In this document: piece by piece, positions 1 to 11,271 of the stretch | Layout of the letters: each line of letters begins with the position of its first letter | Numbering within the stretch: the first letter of the stretch is position 1 | Assembly (NCBI GenBank): GCA_900404475.1 | Contig: OUQQ01000347.1 | Span: forward strand, 1-20,699 | DNA from: Spongospora subterranea | Taxonomy: Eukaryota > Endomyxa > Phytomyxea > Plasmodiophorida > Plasmodiophoridae | DNA length: 20,699 bases | Direction of reading: 5' to 3' | The notes under the pieces: model-generated | What the model was told of the DNA's origin: nothing | Databases searched by the model: none | Seen by the model: the letters and a program-made list of their open reading frames with translations, nothing else | Position numbers and translations under genes: made by a program

Positions 1-56
1 CGATCCCTATAGAAGTATTATTACGACAAATTCTGCGGTCGTCAATCGGTTGAACT

Positions 57-2588
57 ATGGTTTCCTCCGGTAAGGTTTGCTGGTCGAGAGCTCTGCCACC
101 CGAGCAGCTTATTCCGTCCTCTCAATTCAACGCGATCGTTTTTTGAGATGTGGTGGCAGTGAGTAACGCATGATGGCGGTCCGTGCACTGATCACCAGAC
201 ACCACCCGTGAGGGTTGCTCCTAGGACAAACGTCATGTATCATGATCAATGCAGGCATTATTATCAATCAGCTCTAGTCTCGCAGGACGTATTAGGTCAA
301 GAGGTGGTCCAGCTCTCGCATTATATAGATGTCCATGTAAACCGTTGACAACAACATGTGATTGGGCCGTGATTAATTCTGGGCACAGATGCATGCGATT
401 ACTGACGAAGTGCAAAGCGTGGTCGCCTTTTTGATATCGCGCTGTGATATGGCGTTATGTAAGAGGCATCAAAATAATATCCTGCGTTTCAGTTATTTGT
501 GCAATTGTGTTCAGCTAATTGGTTGCAAGGAGACAGAAAATTGGGATGTGCTCTCCTTTCATTGCAATATACGGTAGCACGGATAATTACCTTGAAGTTG
601 AATAACCCAGAAAGGGCGTTGTCCTTTCTTGTTAATTACTCTGGAGCATGGCCAATTTGTGCCAGATTGCCTGTTGGGCATGGAGTCTTAAGTAAATATA
701 ATCGTTTTTCCACACTCTACCCTGCTGAAAAAATCCAGGTTTGCTAGAAGACAGAATCGAAGGCCATGATGAAGCCATTGTTTCGGTACAACACGTAATT
801 GTTCCCTATCGTAGTCCTTGAAATTCTGGGTGCAGGAGCGGGTAGAAATAGACGTCTTATGCATGCTCTCATCGATTTTGATTGCACTTGGCCGATATTC
901 GCTTGCATTGAAACTTTGCAGTCGACTCCCCCAGCATCGCTCTGATGTTGTATATTTATCAGTGGTTGCTCGGTTCTATTGGTGATCGTATATGCTGAGA
1001 AACCGTTTCCTTCGCTGACACTGACATACAGCCTACAATATGACAATCCTTCGAATGACGGCGCCGTGTCCCTATCGATGCAAACTCTCAGCGAGCACAG
1101 AGATTCGCAACCGGGATATATTTTGTTCTTTTATGGTTAGAATATAAATTGATCGAGTCTCCTATGAATCTAGCGACGTACAGGCTACATATTATATTCT
1201 TCAAAGCAATACTCAAAAGCTTTGTTACTGTTCAAAGGCAGCTTCGCTGATGATCACCGTCGGCATGACTCTTGTCTTATGATCGGTGTATGCTTAATTG
1301 AGTTGGGAAACTTTGAAGAAGCTGTAAGCTCGTGGGCTTGGTATTGGCGTCCAATGACTAAATCTGGATTCAGATGCAATATCTACAACGGGCGATTCGT
1401 AATAACAGAACCGAATTGCTTTCAGCGTTTAATATCGCCATAGTCCATGAGCTTCAATCACAAGCAAAGGAAGCAATTTATATATACGAAGCTATAATTG
1501 AGGTTATCCTGCATTTTCAATTTCGGCACTTTTTGAGTATTGTGCAGGAATGCTCCGAAGACAGATCAAGTGGCAATTCACCCTTGGTTCCTCGCGTCGA
1601 TGTTATTTCGCGTCTTTCGATTCAGTTGGAATTGCAAGGGAATTTCACAAAAGCCATCACCTTGATGGATACGGTGAGCGGGTTTAGTTTAAGTGCATAA
1701 TAATTTTTATAATGTACCTTAAGGTTGGGCCTAGCGAAAAAGTAGCAACCGAACGTCGCCGTATTCATCTTATGCTGTGCCTCAAAGACCGATATGCTGA
1801 CGCCATATCTGCTTGCGATATTGTACTAAGCGAATATCCTCATGACATTGTGGTATCAATGTATAAATGCGAGGCTCTGTTCGCCTCGGAGCGCTTCGAC
1901 GCAGCTATTGCAGGGTGTGACTTGATACTTGCAAAATGCGCTGATATCGGAGGTGGACCAGTATTATCGTCAGATATCTAGTCCTGATTCAGTGTTAATC
2001 TTACAAGTTGCGCGTATAGGACATGGAGTTGCAGAAGAATATAATCTGCATTTGTTAGATCCCATGTCATTATCGAAGTTGAAGGTTCGTTCCACGAAAA
2101 ATGATTATTAATTGGAAATCAATCAATGCTTGGCATTTAGTCTCAAGCTTATATCAACAAAGGTTTGTGTCTGGCTTGCCTTGGTCATGGTGACAAAGCG
2201 ATTGAAATGATGCAATGGGCAATATTCCAATTTGGTAGACTGTGGAGTCAGCAGTCCTTTCGCGTTTACTAACGTGTTTACAGAGTGTAAGGAGGCTGTG
2301 TTCAACCTTTGTGTCCTTTGGATGCAAGCAGGTCAATTTGAAGCTGGATGCGCTCGCTGGCTGCAATTTAAAGGCATTGATCTGGACATGAACGGAAAAT
2401 ACTACGAAACCTTAACGCAGGAATTAAATAATGCTAATAGTGCATCATGCCGTCCAGACTCACATATAGCGGGCCAACTGTCGGGGCAGCAAGATGTCGC
2501 CATGACCAAACTTGTATTGAAACGCTGGGTACAACATCGAAGCAATAATGTTTTCTCGAAATGTATTCAAGAAATATTAGGATCATAA
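57..2588 (+). CDS. TPR-repeat protein, 14 exons, function unknown
   Basis: Proposed exons are 57-137, 199-330, 389-458, 515-691, 739-785, 836-981, 1032-1135, 1184-1323, 1374-1502, 1548-1673, 1724-1952, 1993-2084, 2141-2234 and 2284-2588. The total is 1872 nt, or 623 aa. Introns are 40-61 nt, all GT-AG. The chain is mostly helical and shows tetratricopeptide-type pairs, for example ILIALGRYSLALKLC, CLIELGNFEEAMQYLQRAI, QLELQGNFTKAITLMD, LKDRYADAISACDIVL and CLACLGHGDKAIEMMQWAI. The spliced junction EEA-MQYLQRAI (intron 1324-1373, donor gtaagc) restores a textbook TPR, which supports the model. The C-terminal exon (about 100 aa) ends in a polar, non-repeat tail. TPR proteins are protein-interaction scaffolds; I cannot name the family. 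The first two exons and the 40-nt intron 1953-1992 are the least certain parts. Confidence 0.6.
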
Positions 2589-2885
2589 ATAACAATCATA
2601 TTTAAGTTATCTCCACGTTTTTGTGAAACCAGTACATTCCCCATTTCGCAAACAGAACAGTTGTGCAATCCAATAGTTCCCCATTCCTGAGAGCGCTTCG
2701 AAGCAATTGCAGACTCGTAACGTCTCAAGCGATTCTCGCTACACTTGGATTGGGTCTGGTAGTGATAGTCCGCACGTTAATCGGTTGATCTGCTGCTGTG
2801 GTGGTCAGTTCATCTGCAGACAGAAAGGCAGGGTCCCATTTAACCGGACCTTACATCAGTGGTCGTTTCTGAAACTGCCAAAGAT

Positions 2886-5800
2886 ATGCAGTTCAGCTTG
2901 GATGGATTGAGAGTATTTTTCCCTTATGATCAGGTCAGGATGAGGTGCTTCTATCCAGCTTGAACGTGGCCTTTTCTGATCGTGAATGGGCAGATGTATC
3001 CAGAGCAGGTCGCCTATATGCGCCAAGTCAAGAAAACACTGGCGTCTGTGGATCCAGGGCATTGTTTACTCGAGATGCCCACTGGAACTGGCAAAACTGT
3101 CACTCTATTAGTATGATAACATGGCATAATTTTACACGCTAGTCGTTCTGGTTTTCTATGTTTTTTATTCAGTCCTTTCCACTCGACGCTTTACTGAAAT
3201 TCATTTTGTCTTAGTCGTTGATAACGTCGTATCAATTTCAGCATCCTGAAGCTGGAAAGTTGGTATATTGTACCAGGTTTATCATCGCTTTCTTCTTGCA
3301 CTGTCTCTCAATCTGAAACCTCACTCTTGCGTTTCCTACAGAACTGTGCAGGAAATGGATAAAGTAATGGCGGAGCTGAAGGTGGTAATGGCCTATAGGG
3401 ACAAATGCATAGCCAATGGTATCTCTTTCACCTCAATTCATTATATAATTTCTTCCCAAAACTCGGTTCCAAACAGAAATGACGGATGCCCCAAAAGCGC
3501 TGGCCGTTTGCTTATCTTCTCGACGTAATATGTGTGTTCACCCTACCGGTATTTTGATTGCTCTTGCCATTCTCTCTACATGATTTGTAAATTGTTCAAC
3601 CAGTTTCCAAGTTTGATAAGCGCGATAAAGTCGATGCATTATGCCGAAATTTAACATCGGAATGGGTTCGCTCTGAACATGTCAAAAACAAGAACATCGA
3701 GGTCTGAAAACCGAAGTTTATGCTCCAAATTCAATGCTGAGTTGACTGAGATCCACAGGTATGCGACTTCTATGAGCAACTTGAGAATTGTGGGCGAGAT
3801 AACCTCGATATAACCGGAGGTAATTCAGAACTATCGGTTAGGTTGTGTGAGATTGAATTTTAATTTTAGTGGTTTCTTTGGACGATCTCAAAGATATCGG
3901 TTTAAAGCGCACATGGTGTCCATACTATCTAGCGAGATATACGATTAATCAAGCTGATATAATCGTCTATAATTACCAGTTCGTTCTGTCAATAGTATTC
4001 AGCAATTTATCGGAGTTTTAACGTGCAACAATAGATATATGATCGATCCCAAGATTTCTGGTATGGTGTCCAGAGCTATTGAACGAAATGCAATTATTGT
4101 GTTCGATGAGGCGCATAACATCGATAGTATCTGCATAGAAGGTCAGACAATGCTGGTGATTCATAGCTTTAAGTTTTGACCCCGTTTGCAGCTCTGAGTG
4201 TGAACCTGACAAAACGGATTTTATCACAGTCGTCTTCGAATCTACAGAAGCTGAGCAATAAAATCAAGCAGGTTGAAGCCGAGGACGCCGAGCGGTTGAA
4301 CTTCGAATACCAGCGGTTGATACAAGGAATCACACAATCCGGTAATATCTCGATTTTGTTATTTTCGCTTTGCTGACACCGCATCAGATGATAATTCTCG
4401 CAGTAGTCCTGTCCTTCCTCCTGATATTTTGAAAAAAGCGGTACCAGGCAATATTCGAAAAGCCAAACATTTCATTATGTTCCTCAATACTATCGTTCAA
4501 TATTTCAAAGCCCGGCTAAAAGGCCAGTTAAATTTAGTTGAATCGTAGGATCGCCAATAATATTATTTTTCCATGCAGATCGCGCCGTTACCCAGGAGAC
4601 ACCTGCTCAGTTTATTGCCTCTTTGGAGCGCCATTCTGGTTAGTTGCTGTACACATTGCTGTCAAGTTTTCATTCTATCAACCATGTAGGCATGAGACCT
4701 CTTCAAACGCAGTCTCTGAAGTTTGTTTACGACCGAATGGGGTCTCTTCTTAAAACTTTGCAGTTATCTGATCTAGACGAGTTTCGTCCTCTGCAATCAG
4801 TTGCAGATTTTGCCACTCTGGTTAGCACTTATGATAAAGGTGACCTACATAAACGCTTCGTCAGCATTGCAGGGAGCTGATCACGGTTCAGGATTCGCTG
4901 TTTTAATGGAACCGTTCAATGATCGGACTCCACACATTCCCGATCCTGTGCTTAGACTGTGTTGCTTGGACGCCTCCATTGCCCTCAAGCCGATATTAGA
5001 CAAGTTCAAGTGCGTTTGTGCCAACTTTTTCCATATTATTTCTGAGTGACGTCCAACAGGAACGTTATCATCACGTCTGGCACATTATCGCCCATCGATC
5101 TGTACCCAAAGTTGTTGAATTTCTCACCCAAAGTCGTGATTCATCCCTTTTGAAATCTGTTCTCGATCTTATTCCTACTTCGTAGGTCTGCGAAAGTTTC
5201 CCGATGTCACTTTCCAGTGCCCGAGCTAGCGTTTTCCCCTTAATAGTGACCAAAGGGAACGACCAGACTGAATTAACGTCGAAGTTCGATGCCAGAAAAG
5301 ATATCTCAGTCATCTCCAATTACGGAAAGCTTCTACTTGAACTCGCGCAAACCTGTCCAGATGGTATGGTGGCGTTTTTTACCAGGTATGCAACGGTGGC
5401 GGTGGTCCGTTGAGCGTCAAAAGATACTGAAATTGATCAGTTATCTATATATGGAAGAGATAGTCACTGAATGGGATCGCCTGGGCTTATTGAAACAAGT
5501 TCTTCAACATAAATTGATTTTCATTGAGACGAAAGACGTTGTCGAGACCTCTTTAGCTCTCGAATCGTTCAAACGAGCTTGTGACGCAGGTAATAGGATT
5601 TTTTCTTCGTCGTCAGGTTGTTCTTTAATGGTAAAACAGGGCGAGGAGCGATTTTCCTTTCAATAGCAAGAGGAAAAGGTTCCAATTTCTGTTGTCATAT
5701 CGGTTTTATAGCTCATCAATGGTGGTTGTGTATATTCAGTGTCTGAAGGTGTAGATTTTTCTAATCATTACGGTCGGGCTGTTATCATGTTTGGAATTCC

Positions 5801-6344
5801 GTTCCAGTATACATTGAGTAAAGTCCTCCGAGCGAGGTTGCAATTCCTCCGCGACAGTTTTAATATTCGGTGAATCATAATAACGCCACTTCCATCCACT
5901 TCTTGCACTTATTTCCCTGACAGAGAAGGCGATTTCCTTTCCTTTGACGCAATGAGACAAGCGTCGCAGTGTATCGGTCGCATCATTCGCTCCAAGACCG
6001 ATTATGGTTTGATGATCTTCGCTGACCAACGGTATTCATAAACCTGGAAGTGTAAGTGGGCAAAAGATTAAAGTCTTTTCCAGATATCGCCGAGCAGATA
6101 AGAGGTCGAAATTCCCTCGATGGATTCAGGATTGGCTATTTCCCGAGAATATCGGATTGTCTGTTGACAGGTCTGTAGAATATCTGAACATTGACGAGCT
6201 CCTGGCCGTAATTTGATTTCCAATTTCAGGGCGTTGGCGAGTTCCCGGGATTATCTTAGACGTATGGGACAGCCTCACAGCCTTCAAGATGATCTTGGGC
6301 AAACGATCCTAAACGAGGAGATGGTTCGAGATCGCGCCGCCTGA
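2886..6344 (+). CDS. ERCC2/RAD3: XPD/Rad3 5'-3' DNA helicase of TFIIH (ERCC2 orthologue)
   Basis: XPD is the ATP-dependent helicase subunit of TFIIH, acting in nucleotide-excision repair and, structurally, in RNA polymerase II initiation in the nucleus. I resolve 22 exons: 2886-2933, 2994-3110, 3215-3276, 3342-3418, 3477-3548, 3604-3701, 3759-3819, 3870-3978, 4035-4141, 4192-4341, 4388-4522, 4579-4638, 4690-4839, 4892-5009, 5060-5135, 5186-5385, 5441-5589, 5640-5678, 5740-5869, 5924-6031, 6084-6170 and 6230-6344. They total 2268 nt, or 755 aa (human XPD is 760). Walker A GTGKT is at residues 47-51, DEAH at 239-242, and the Q..GR..R motif VI in [14 protein letters not shown]. The four 4Fe-4S cysteines fall at 121, 139, 160 and 195, a constant +5 relative to human. 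The C-terminal p44-binding region is present but short, ending MVRDRAA. All introns are GT-AG except 4523-4578, which must be GC-AG. No sign of decay. Confidence 0.97.
4523..4578 (+). other. GC-AG intron 11 of the XPD gene
   Basis: Exon 11 ends AAAAG and the intron begins gccagt and ends tgcag. Only this donor joins the frame ...FKARLK to ...[11 protein letters not shown]. The result has the same spacing as other XPD proteins (RL-x4-V-x-QE) and keeps the whole CDS divisible by three. The nearby GT at 4527 gives the wrong phase. Length 56 nt, as for its neighbours. Confidence 0.75.
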
Positions 6345-6413
6345 TGGTTCGCAATCCCGATTCGCCCTCCCTATTATTTCAACATTATCTATTTATTTCC
6401 TCACAACCCCTAC

Positions 6414-6419
6414 AATAAA
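6414..6419 (+). terminator. AATAAA polyadenylation signal after XPD
   Basis: An AATAAA hexamer lies 70 nt past the XPD stop codon in a pyrimidine-rich 3' region. This is the canonical eukaryotic poly(A) signal and position; use is inferred. Confidence 0.5.
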
Positions 6420-6531
6420 GCTCCAGATCAATTTCGACAATGCAGATCGCTGTAGAAGCGGTTCATGTTGTTGTTGGTCCAAATGCAACTGATCATCTTA
6501 GCGTACCGCGATATTGATCGTGCCCGTGCTC

Positions 6532-9004
6532 ATGGTCAACAATCGGGTGCAAGACCAAGCTGCTACCGCCCCTGAGACCGCATGGGCCTCGCTGTATCAC
6601 TCAATCACCAAATGGCTTTCATTGAGTCAATTTCTCAACGAGCGTCGCTCCTCTGTTGCCGATTCGCTGTGGAACGACGGCCCTCAATCGTCGGTTCCAT
6701 TAGTCGCTAAAAAAACGGCGGGCCAGGTCTTTCACTATCGTGATGATCGTCCAAAACTGCAAGAAACCCAAACGGGTGTCTTCAAAATGCGAGCTGTTGC
6801 TCCAGCAGCTGATAAAGTGAAATTTCTCCTGGAAGAATTCAATCTGGATCCGAAAGGGTTCATGGTTGTAATTGATGGAATGGTGTTCATGAATCCACGA
6901 TCGCCTACTAGGATGATATGGGATGCTCTAATAGCGTTCACCATTATATATTTCTCTGTACGTGTTCAGGATGTATTCCCATCGCCCCTATTTCCTCCTC
7001 TGTTTGCCTTAAAACCTTGCAATCGCCATGGGGAACACACGTTTATTGCTGTCGCAATTCCCGTTGCCTGCTTGTTAATTGTGGCTGTCGGTACATTTTA
7101 GATTGCTGTTCCAATACGGCTGTCCTGGCGAGATGATCTGCCGAATGGTTGCGATATAGCCGAAGCCGTCATGAACGTGTGGTTCGCTATCGATATGGGG
7201 TTCTGCCTGTTAACCGGATATGAAGAGTTAGATGGAATTGTCTACGATCATCGGCTAATCATTAGGCGTTATCTGAGATCGTGTTTCATATCGGATCTCC
7301 TTTCAATTATCCCATTCGAAGTCCTCGTTGATAATTCCCCTTCGGTTGGAATGATTCACATATTCGCGAATTGGAAGGTTCAACCTGGTCGCCCCTTTAT
7401 CAAATCTCACAATTTATCGTTATTTCCTTCTTAGAACATCGCCATACTCAAAATGTTGAGATTGTTCAGAGTGAACGAAATCGCAAATCGTGTGTTGGCG
7501 AAATTCGGACACGAATCTTTGCGAATACTGAAGATTGGATTCTGTGTCCTCACAGGGATTCATCTCATGACCTGTATATGGATGGTAATAGCTGTTCTTC
7601 ATCCCCATCTCGGTTTTGCGTTGATAAACGTGTTCCAACAGACATTGGCAGTTCATGGTGATCAAGTCGCTGGGACTTGGCTCATCAACCGTTATCGCTT
7701 ACAAAAGGTTTACATCGACATCGATATCAATACGATCACGTTCTCGAGTCTGTATATCACGAGTGTGTATTTCTCCATCACCATCGTGTCAGGGAACGGG
7801 TATGGCGACTTTTTCCCAATCACTTTATTGGTAGGAAGTTAGCCCAGTCAATGCGCCCTGAGATTCAAATCTGGTCGGACAGGAAAAGGTTGTGACGATC
7901 GCGTTCATGCTGTTGTCGTCAATGTTGATCGCATTCCTCATCAGCCAAGTTTCGTCGCTCTTTCTGAAAATCGACATCTCCGACTCTAATTTCCGAAACA
8001 AGTTGGAAGTTGTTCACAGCTCGCTGAAGTAGGGTTCACACAGGGTCTGGTCGGCGATTGCTCATTCCTTTTCTAGAAAGAAGCGATTGCCTCAAGATCT
8101 GATCGCTCGTATCCAAGGCCAATATCGCTTCTATTATCTGCAGCTCGGGGTCACCTCTTTCACTGGATACAATCAAATTCTGAATGGATTATCCCCTGCA
8201 CTTATACTTGAGGTTCAAATGTTCCTGAATAAGTCCATCATCAGCAGTGTCCCCTTCCTGAACGGCATTGGAGACGCGTTCCTCAGGTGACTTGCCGGGC
8301 TCGATTGTCTTATGATCAGATCCTAAATCCTGGCCAGAAATGTGCTTCGAAGCATCACTAGCGAGGTCTGGGCTAAAGGCGATTGTATCCTGAACCAGGG
8401 ACAGGTCGGAAACGATATGTATTTCATTCGCCATGGTCGAGGTACAATGCGCTCAACATCCACTCACACTGCTGGACCATTCAACAATTGCAGTTGAAGT
8501 GACCAATGCTCGCGGGCGAATCTTGGCTGTATTAGAAGCTGGGCAGTTTTTCGGTGAGGTTAGCGATTATCATTGGGAATGACCAAAATCCCTGGGAATG
8601 AGATTGGATGCGGTAGTTGGCGTTGTTACTAACGTCGAGGCGGACTGCAACGGTCACTGCATTAAGCGATTGTGAACTATTCTGTCTTTCTAAAGCATCA
8701 TTTGATTCAATCCTCAAGGATTTTCCCGAGGCTTTGCAATCTATGAAGGAATATGCAACCAAGGCGTCGTATAAATTCGAAAGAGTGCATAACGACTCGC
8801 TTTTCATGATGCCGTGTTTGAACTATATTTGCTTGTTAGGAACGACAGGGCGTTTTGAAGCACAAATGGAGTTTACTTAGCAAGCCAGATGGGCTTGAAG
8901 ACTCAGGAAAAACAGAAAATGGAATACCTGTCCATCGTATAGGCAAGAAATATCAGGTGACATTGCCAGGATTATCGCCTGAGATCACACCACCCCCACA
9001 ATAG
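6532..9004 (+). CDS. Cyclic-nucleotide-gated K+-type channel (6TM, pore, CNBD)
   Basis: Plasma-membrane voltage-gated-like cation channel controlled by cAMP or cGMP. Exons are 6532-6957, 7102-7377, 7435-7830, 7883-8028, 8077-8286, 8338-8441, 8494-8558, 8617-8784 and 8840-9004, giving 651 aa. An optional in-frame intron, 7613-7666, would give 633 aa. The polar N-terminus (about 125 aa) is followed by S1 (TRMIWDALIAFTIIYFS), S2-S3 with DRxxIxxxYL and SDLLSIIPFE, and S4 with only three regular charges (LKMLRLFRV). Then come S5 (GIHLMTCIWMVIAVLHP), pore SGNGYGDFF (GYGD at 356-359), S6, C-linker and a CNBD at about 486-597. The CNBD holds the phosphate-binding cassette FGE-LALLLTSRRTATV with Arg550. 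The start at 6532 follows an in-frame TAG. The family includes CNG, EAG and plant KAT channels. GYGD points to K+ selectivity, but the residues before it are atypical. Channel type: near certain. Ligand and selectivity: inferred. Confidence 0.92.
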
Positions 9005-9045
9005 ATGTTATAAACACTTAGATTTAAGACCTGTCCAAGATTGCA

Positions 9046-9051
9046 AATAAA
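9046..9051 (+). terminator. AATAAA polyadenylation signal after the channel gene
   Basis: An AATAAA hexamer lies about 42 nt past the channel stop codon, in the 194-nt gap before the convergent bleomycin hydrolase gene. Use is inferred from position. Confidence 0.5.
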
Positions 9052-9162
9052 CAATCGGAATCAATCAGAGACAGTTGTAATGTAGGATTTTTTGCACTTG
9101 GCTCAAAGCCCAACCAGACTCGGAAGAGGTATGTACGAGTTATTGATTCTGTTGAGGCAGTG

Positions 9163-9168
9163 TTTATT
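9163..9168 (-). terminator. AATAAA polyadenylation signal after bleomycin hydrolase
   Basis: TTTATT on the plus strand reads AATAAA on the minus strand, 31 nt past the bleomycin hydrolase stop codon. Together with the signal at 9046 it gives a tidy convergent gene end. Confidence 0.45.
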
Positions 9169-9198
9169 ATGGGTTAATAAACACGGAACAAGATGAGA

Positions 9199-11271
9199 TT
9201 AGGCCAGGCTGCCCATTGGATCCCACGCCGGAAATGCAATTGGAGTCTGACTCAAAACGTCAGTAATCTTGCTTGGCAAAACTGATTTGTTTACAACAAC
9301 TTGATAGACTAAACAGCCGTTATTATTATTTGTCCAGAGGCCCATATGAAATTTACCATATTGCTTGAACCATTCATGAGTCATAGTTGCAAACCCTTTA
9401 TTGGCTTTATCTCCCCACGAATTTTCTACCCTCCATCGGGTCACCTTCTCAGCATCCCCATGGAATGCGTTTAGAACCATGGCGTGAGTCATTAAACTCT
9501 ATATATTTGGCAATCAACCATCATATTTCTCGATTGACGTCAGAAACAAAAATACCTGTCCATATCGCAAACGTTGCTCTCGATTTTGGGCAAGCTCAGT
9601 ACCAAATACGAGATTGTAATCGAAGATCTCTGAATCAAACATTCATGCAAACTGTTTCAAGAAAGTAACGTCCGCGCCAAACCTAAATCCATAATATGCA
9701 GGTCACGACTAAAATGCTTGCCAACATCACATCCAAACCACACCTGGAATTTACGAATTGGTGAACAACAGGATATGAGAACATGCAAGCAAACTTACTG
9801 GATCCCCGCCTGCAATGGTTTTGGCAGCATATTTGCTGAGTTCATCAATGGGGACGTTCACTATTTTACAGTAAATTAAAAAGACAATTAAGATAAAACA
9901 TAGCTGTCACCATATCTAACGGGGTTTCCCCCGACAATGTTTCCTAAGTATTCCACCGTATATAACTTGTAATATTCGTTGCGCGGGTCGCTAATTCCAG
10001 AATGAAAAAATGAACATTTGTCACGTTTAGGAAAGAAGTATTCTCCACCTTATCAGTGATATCATGTCGCCTGTGTCAAATGCGACGAACTTTGTGGCGA
10101 ATTCGTGAGGAGAGACGGTGTGCTCGAAATACTGCTTTTCCTTCTTATCGCGGAATCCCCTAAAAAAGTTAGATTGAGGCGGATCTTTCCGAAAGATGTA
10201 TACCAAGTAAATTTTGAAGGCGGAACGCCGAAGAAAATGACCATTATACGGTAGATGACAGTCATCTGAGCATCTTTAAGCTTCTGGACATCTAAGATCA
10301 TAGTTTATCTGAGCATTATGAGTTGGTAATTGTATGTGAGTAGAAAATTAACCTCCGCTACAGTCCCGAAGTTCCATAGCAAATTCTCGCAATTTGGCGA
10401 TTATAAGATCATTTAGTCTGCGCGAATTGCAGCTGTGTTTAGTTTCAGGAAATGCACTCTTGGGGACGATTCCTAAGTGGACAGTTTTGTTAAATTTGTA
10501 CCATTTACAACAGAGAGGGCTTGCCATATTTTTCAATAATGTTAACGAACATATCGTATTGCCCTCCGTCATTGATGGGAGTTGATAGCAGATGGTGGAC
10601 AATGCGTGATTCGAGCGGTTCGTTGCGAGTCTGGATAATATTTTCTAAGAAATAGCTGTTGCAAACTAATTAATAGCGTTTGAAAACATTTGCTGCACAA
10701 TCTGACTTGGATTTTTCGAGTTTATCCCAAAAAAATAGATATGATTGTGAAAGTTCGAAGTTATCCTCCAAATTAAACTTTTTGATGAAGCGCAGCCGGT
10801 AGATGTTTGTTGCAGCTAGAGTACATATGAACGACTGGAGGAATAAGCAGGAAGCCTAAACTCCTACCGAATAGCCAACAACGTCCCTGGATAATGATTA
10901 ACAGCAGGATGGGGAAGTAAGTTTCATCGACTTTACCGTGCTTTTTTGGTCGGTGACTTTCGCTTCATCATATGACATCCGAGTATTGAATCCGGCGTCG
11001 GTATGGAGTACGACTGCATTGCGGTTGATTAGTACCTGGTCAATTATGGTAAGATTTCGTAAAACAAGAGCATCAGCTTCTTCACATCTGCCACGTCAGA
11101 CTGGCACACCGAATTAGCCGCCAGAATGTTTTTCTTGTCACTTTGGAAATCCGCATTCCATTTGGCTAGGCAATCGGCGCTGATCGAACCTAACGCAACA
11201 CTTCAAAATCAATCAGCCAAATTTGTCCAACCGCGTATACCAGATGTCGTTGAGCATTTATCAAACTTCAT
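9199..11271 (-). CDS. BLMH/LAP3: Bleomycin hydrolase (peptidase C1B, Gal6/Lap3 type)
   Basis: Cytosolic papain-like aminopeptidase that forms a hexameric barrel; it cleaves peptides and inactivates bleomycin and homocysteine thiolactone. Fifteen exons on the minus strand: 11271-11241, 11189-11086, 11035-10937, 10886-10868, 10815-10707, 10655-10525, 10472-10353, 10291-10204, 10159-10049, 9990-9911, 9860-9799, 9743-9683, 9629-9556, 9498-9357 and 9308-9199. They total 1341 nt, or 446 aa (human 455). The active site is complete: Gln75 and Cys81 in TDQKSTGRCWLF, His368 in SLMTHAM, Asn389 in VENSWGD. Other hallmarks are INDGGQYDM, VWFGCDVGKHF and the C-terminal arm PAWDPMGSLA. Introns are 44-61 nt; one (10524-10473) is GC-AG. 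The gene is divergent from the pseudouridine synthase and convergent with the channel gene. Confidence 0.96.
10473..10524 (-). other. GC-AG intron 6 of the bleomycin hydrolase gene
   Basis: The exon ends ...IIEKY-G and the intron starts gcaagc and ends cttag. Reading on gives an in-frame TAA. Alternative GT donors nearby give the wrong phase, whereas the GC donor joins NIIEKYG to IVPKSAFPET exactly as in homologues. The donor gcaag fits the known GC-AG consensus. 52 nt. Confidence 0.8.

Noticed and set aside
5736..6029. 97-codon minus-strand open frame
   Set aside because: It lies antisense to conserved XPD exons encoding motifs V and VI; the plus-strand reading is clearly the real one.
2886..6344. 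DinG, FANCJ or RTEL1 instead of XPD
   Set aside because: Length, the constant Fe-S cysteine offset to human XPD, and block-by-block match to XPD/Rad3 through to the C-terminus leave no room for the longer relatives.
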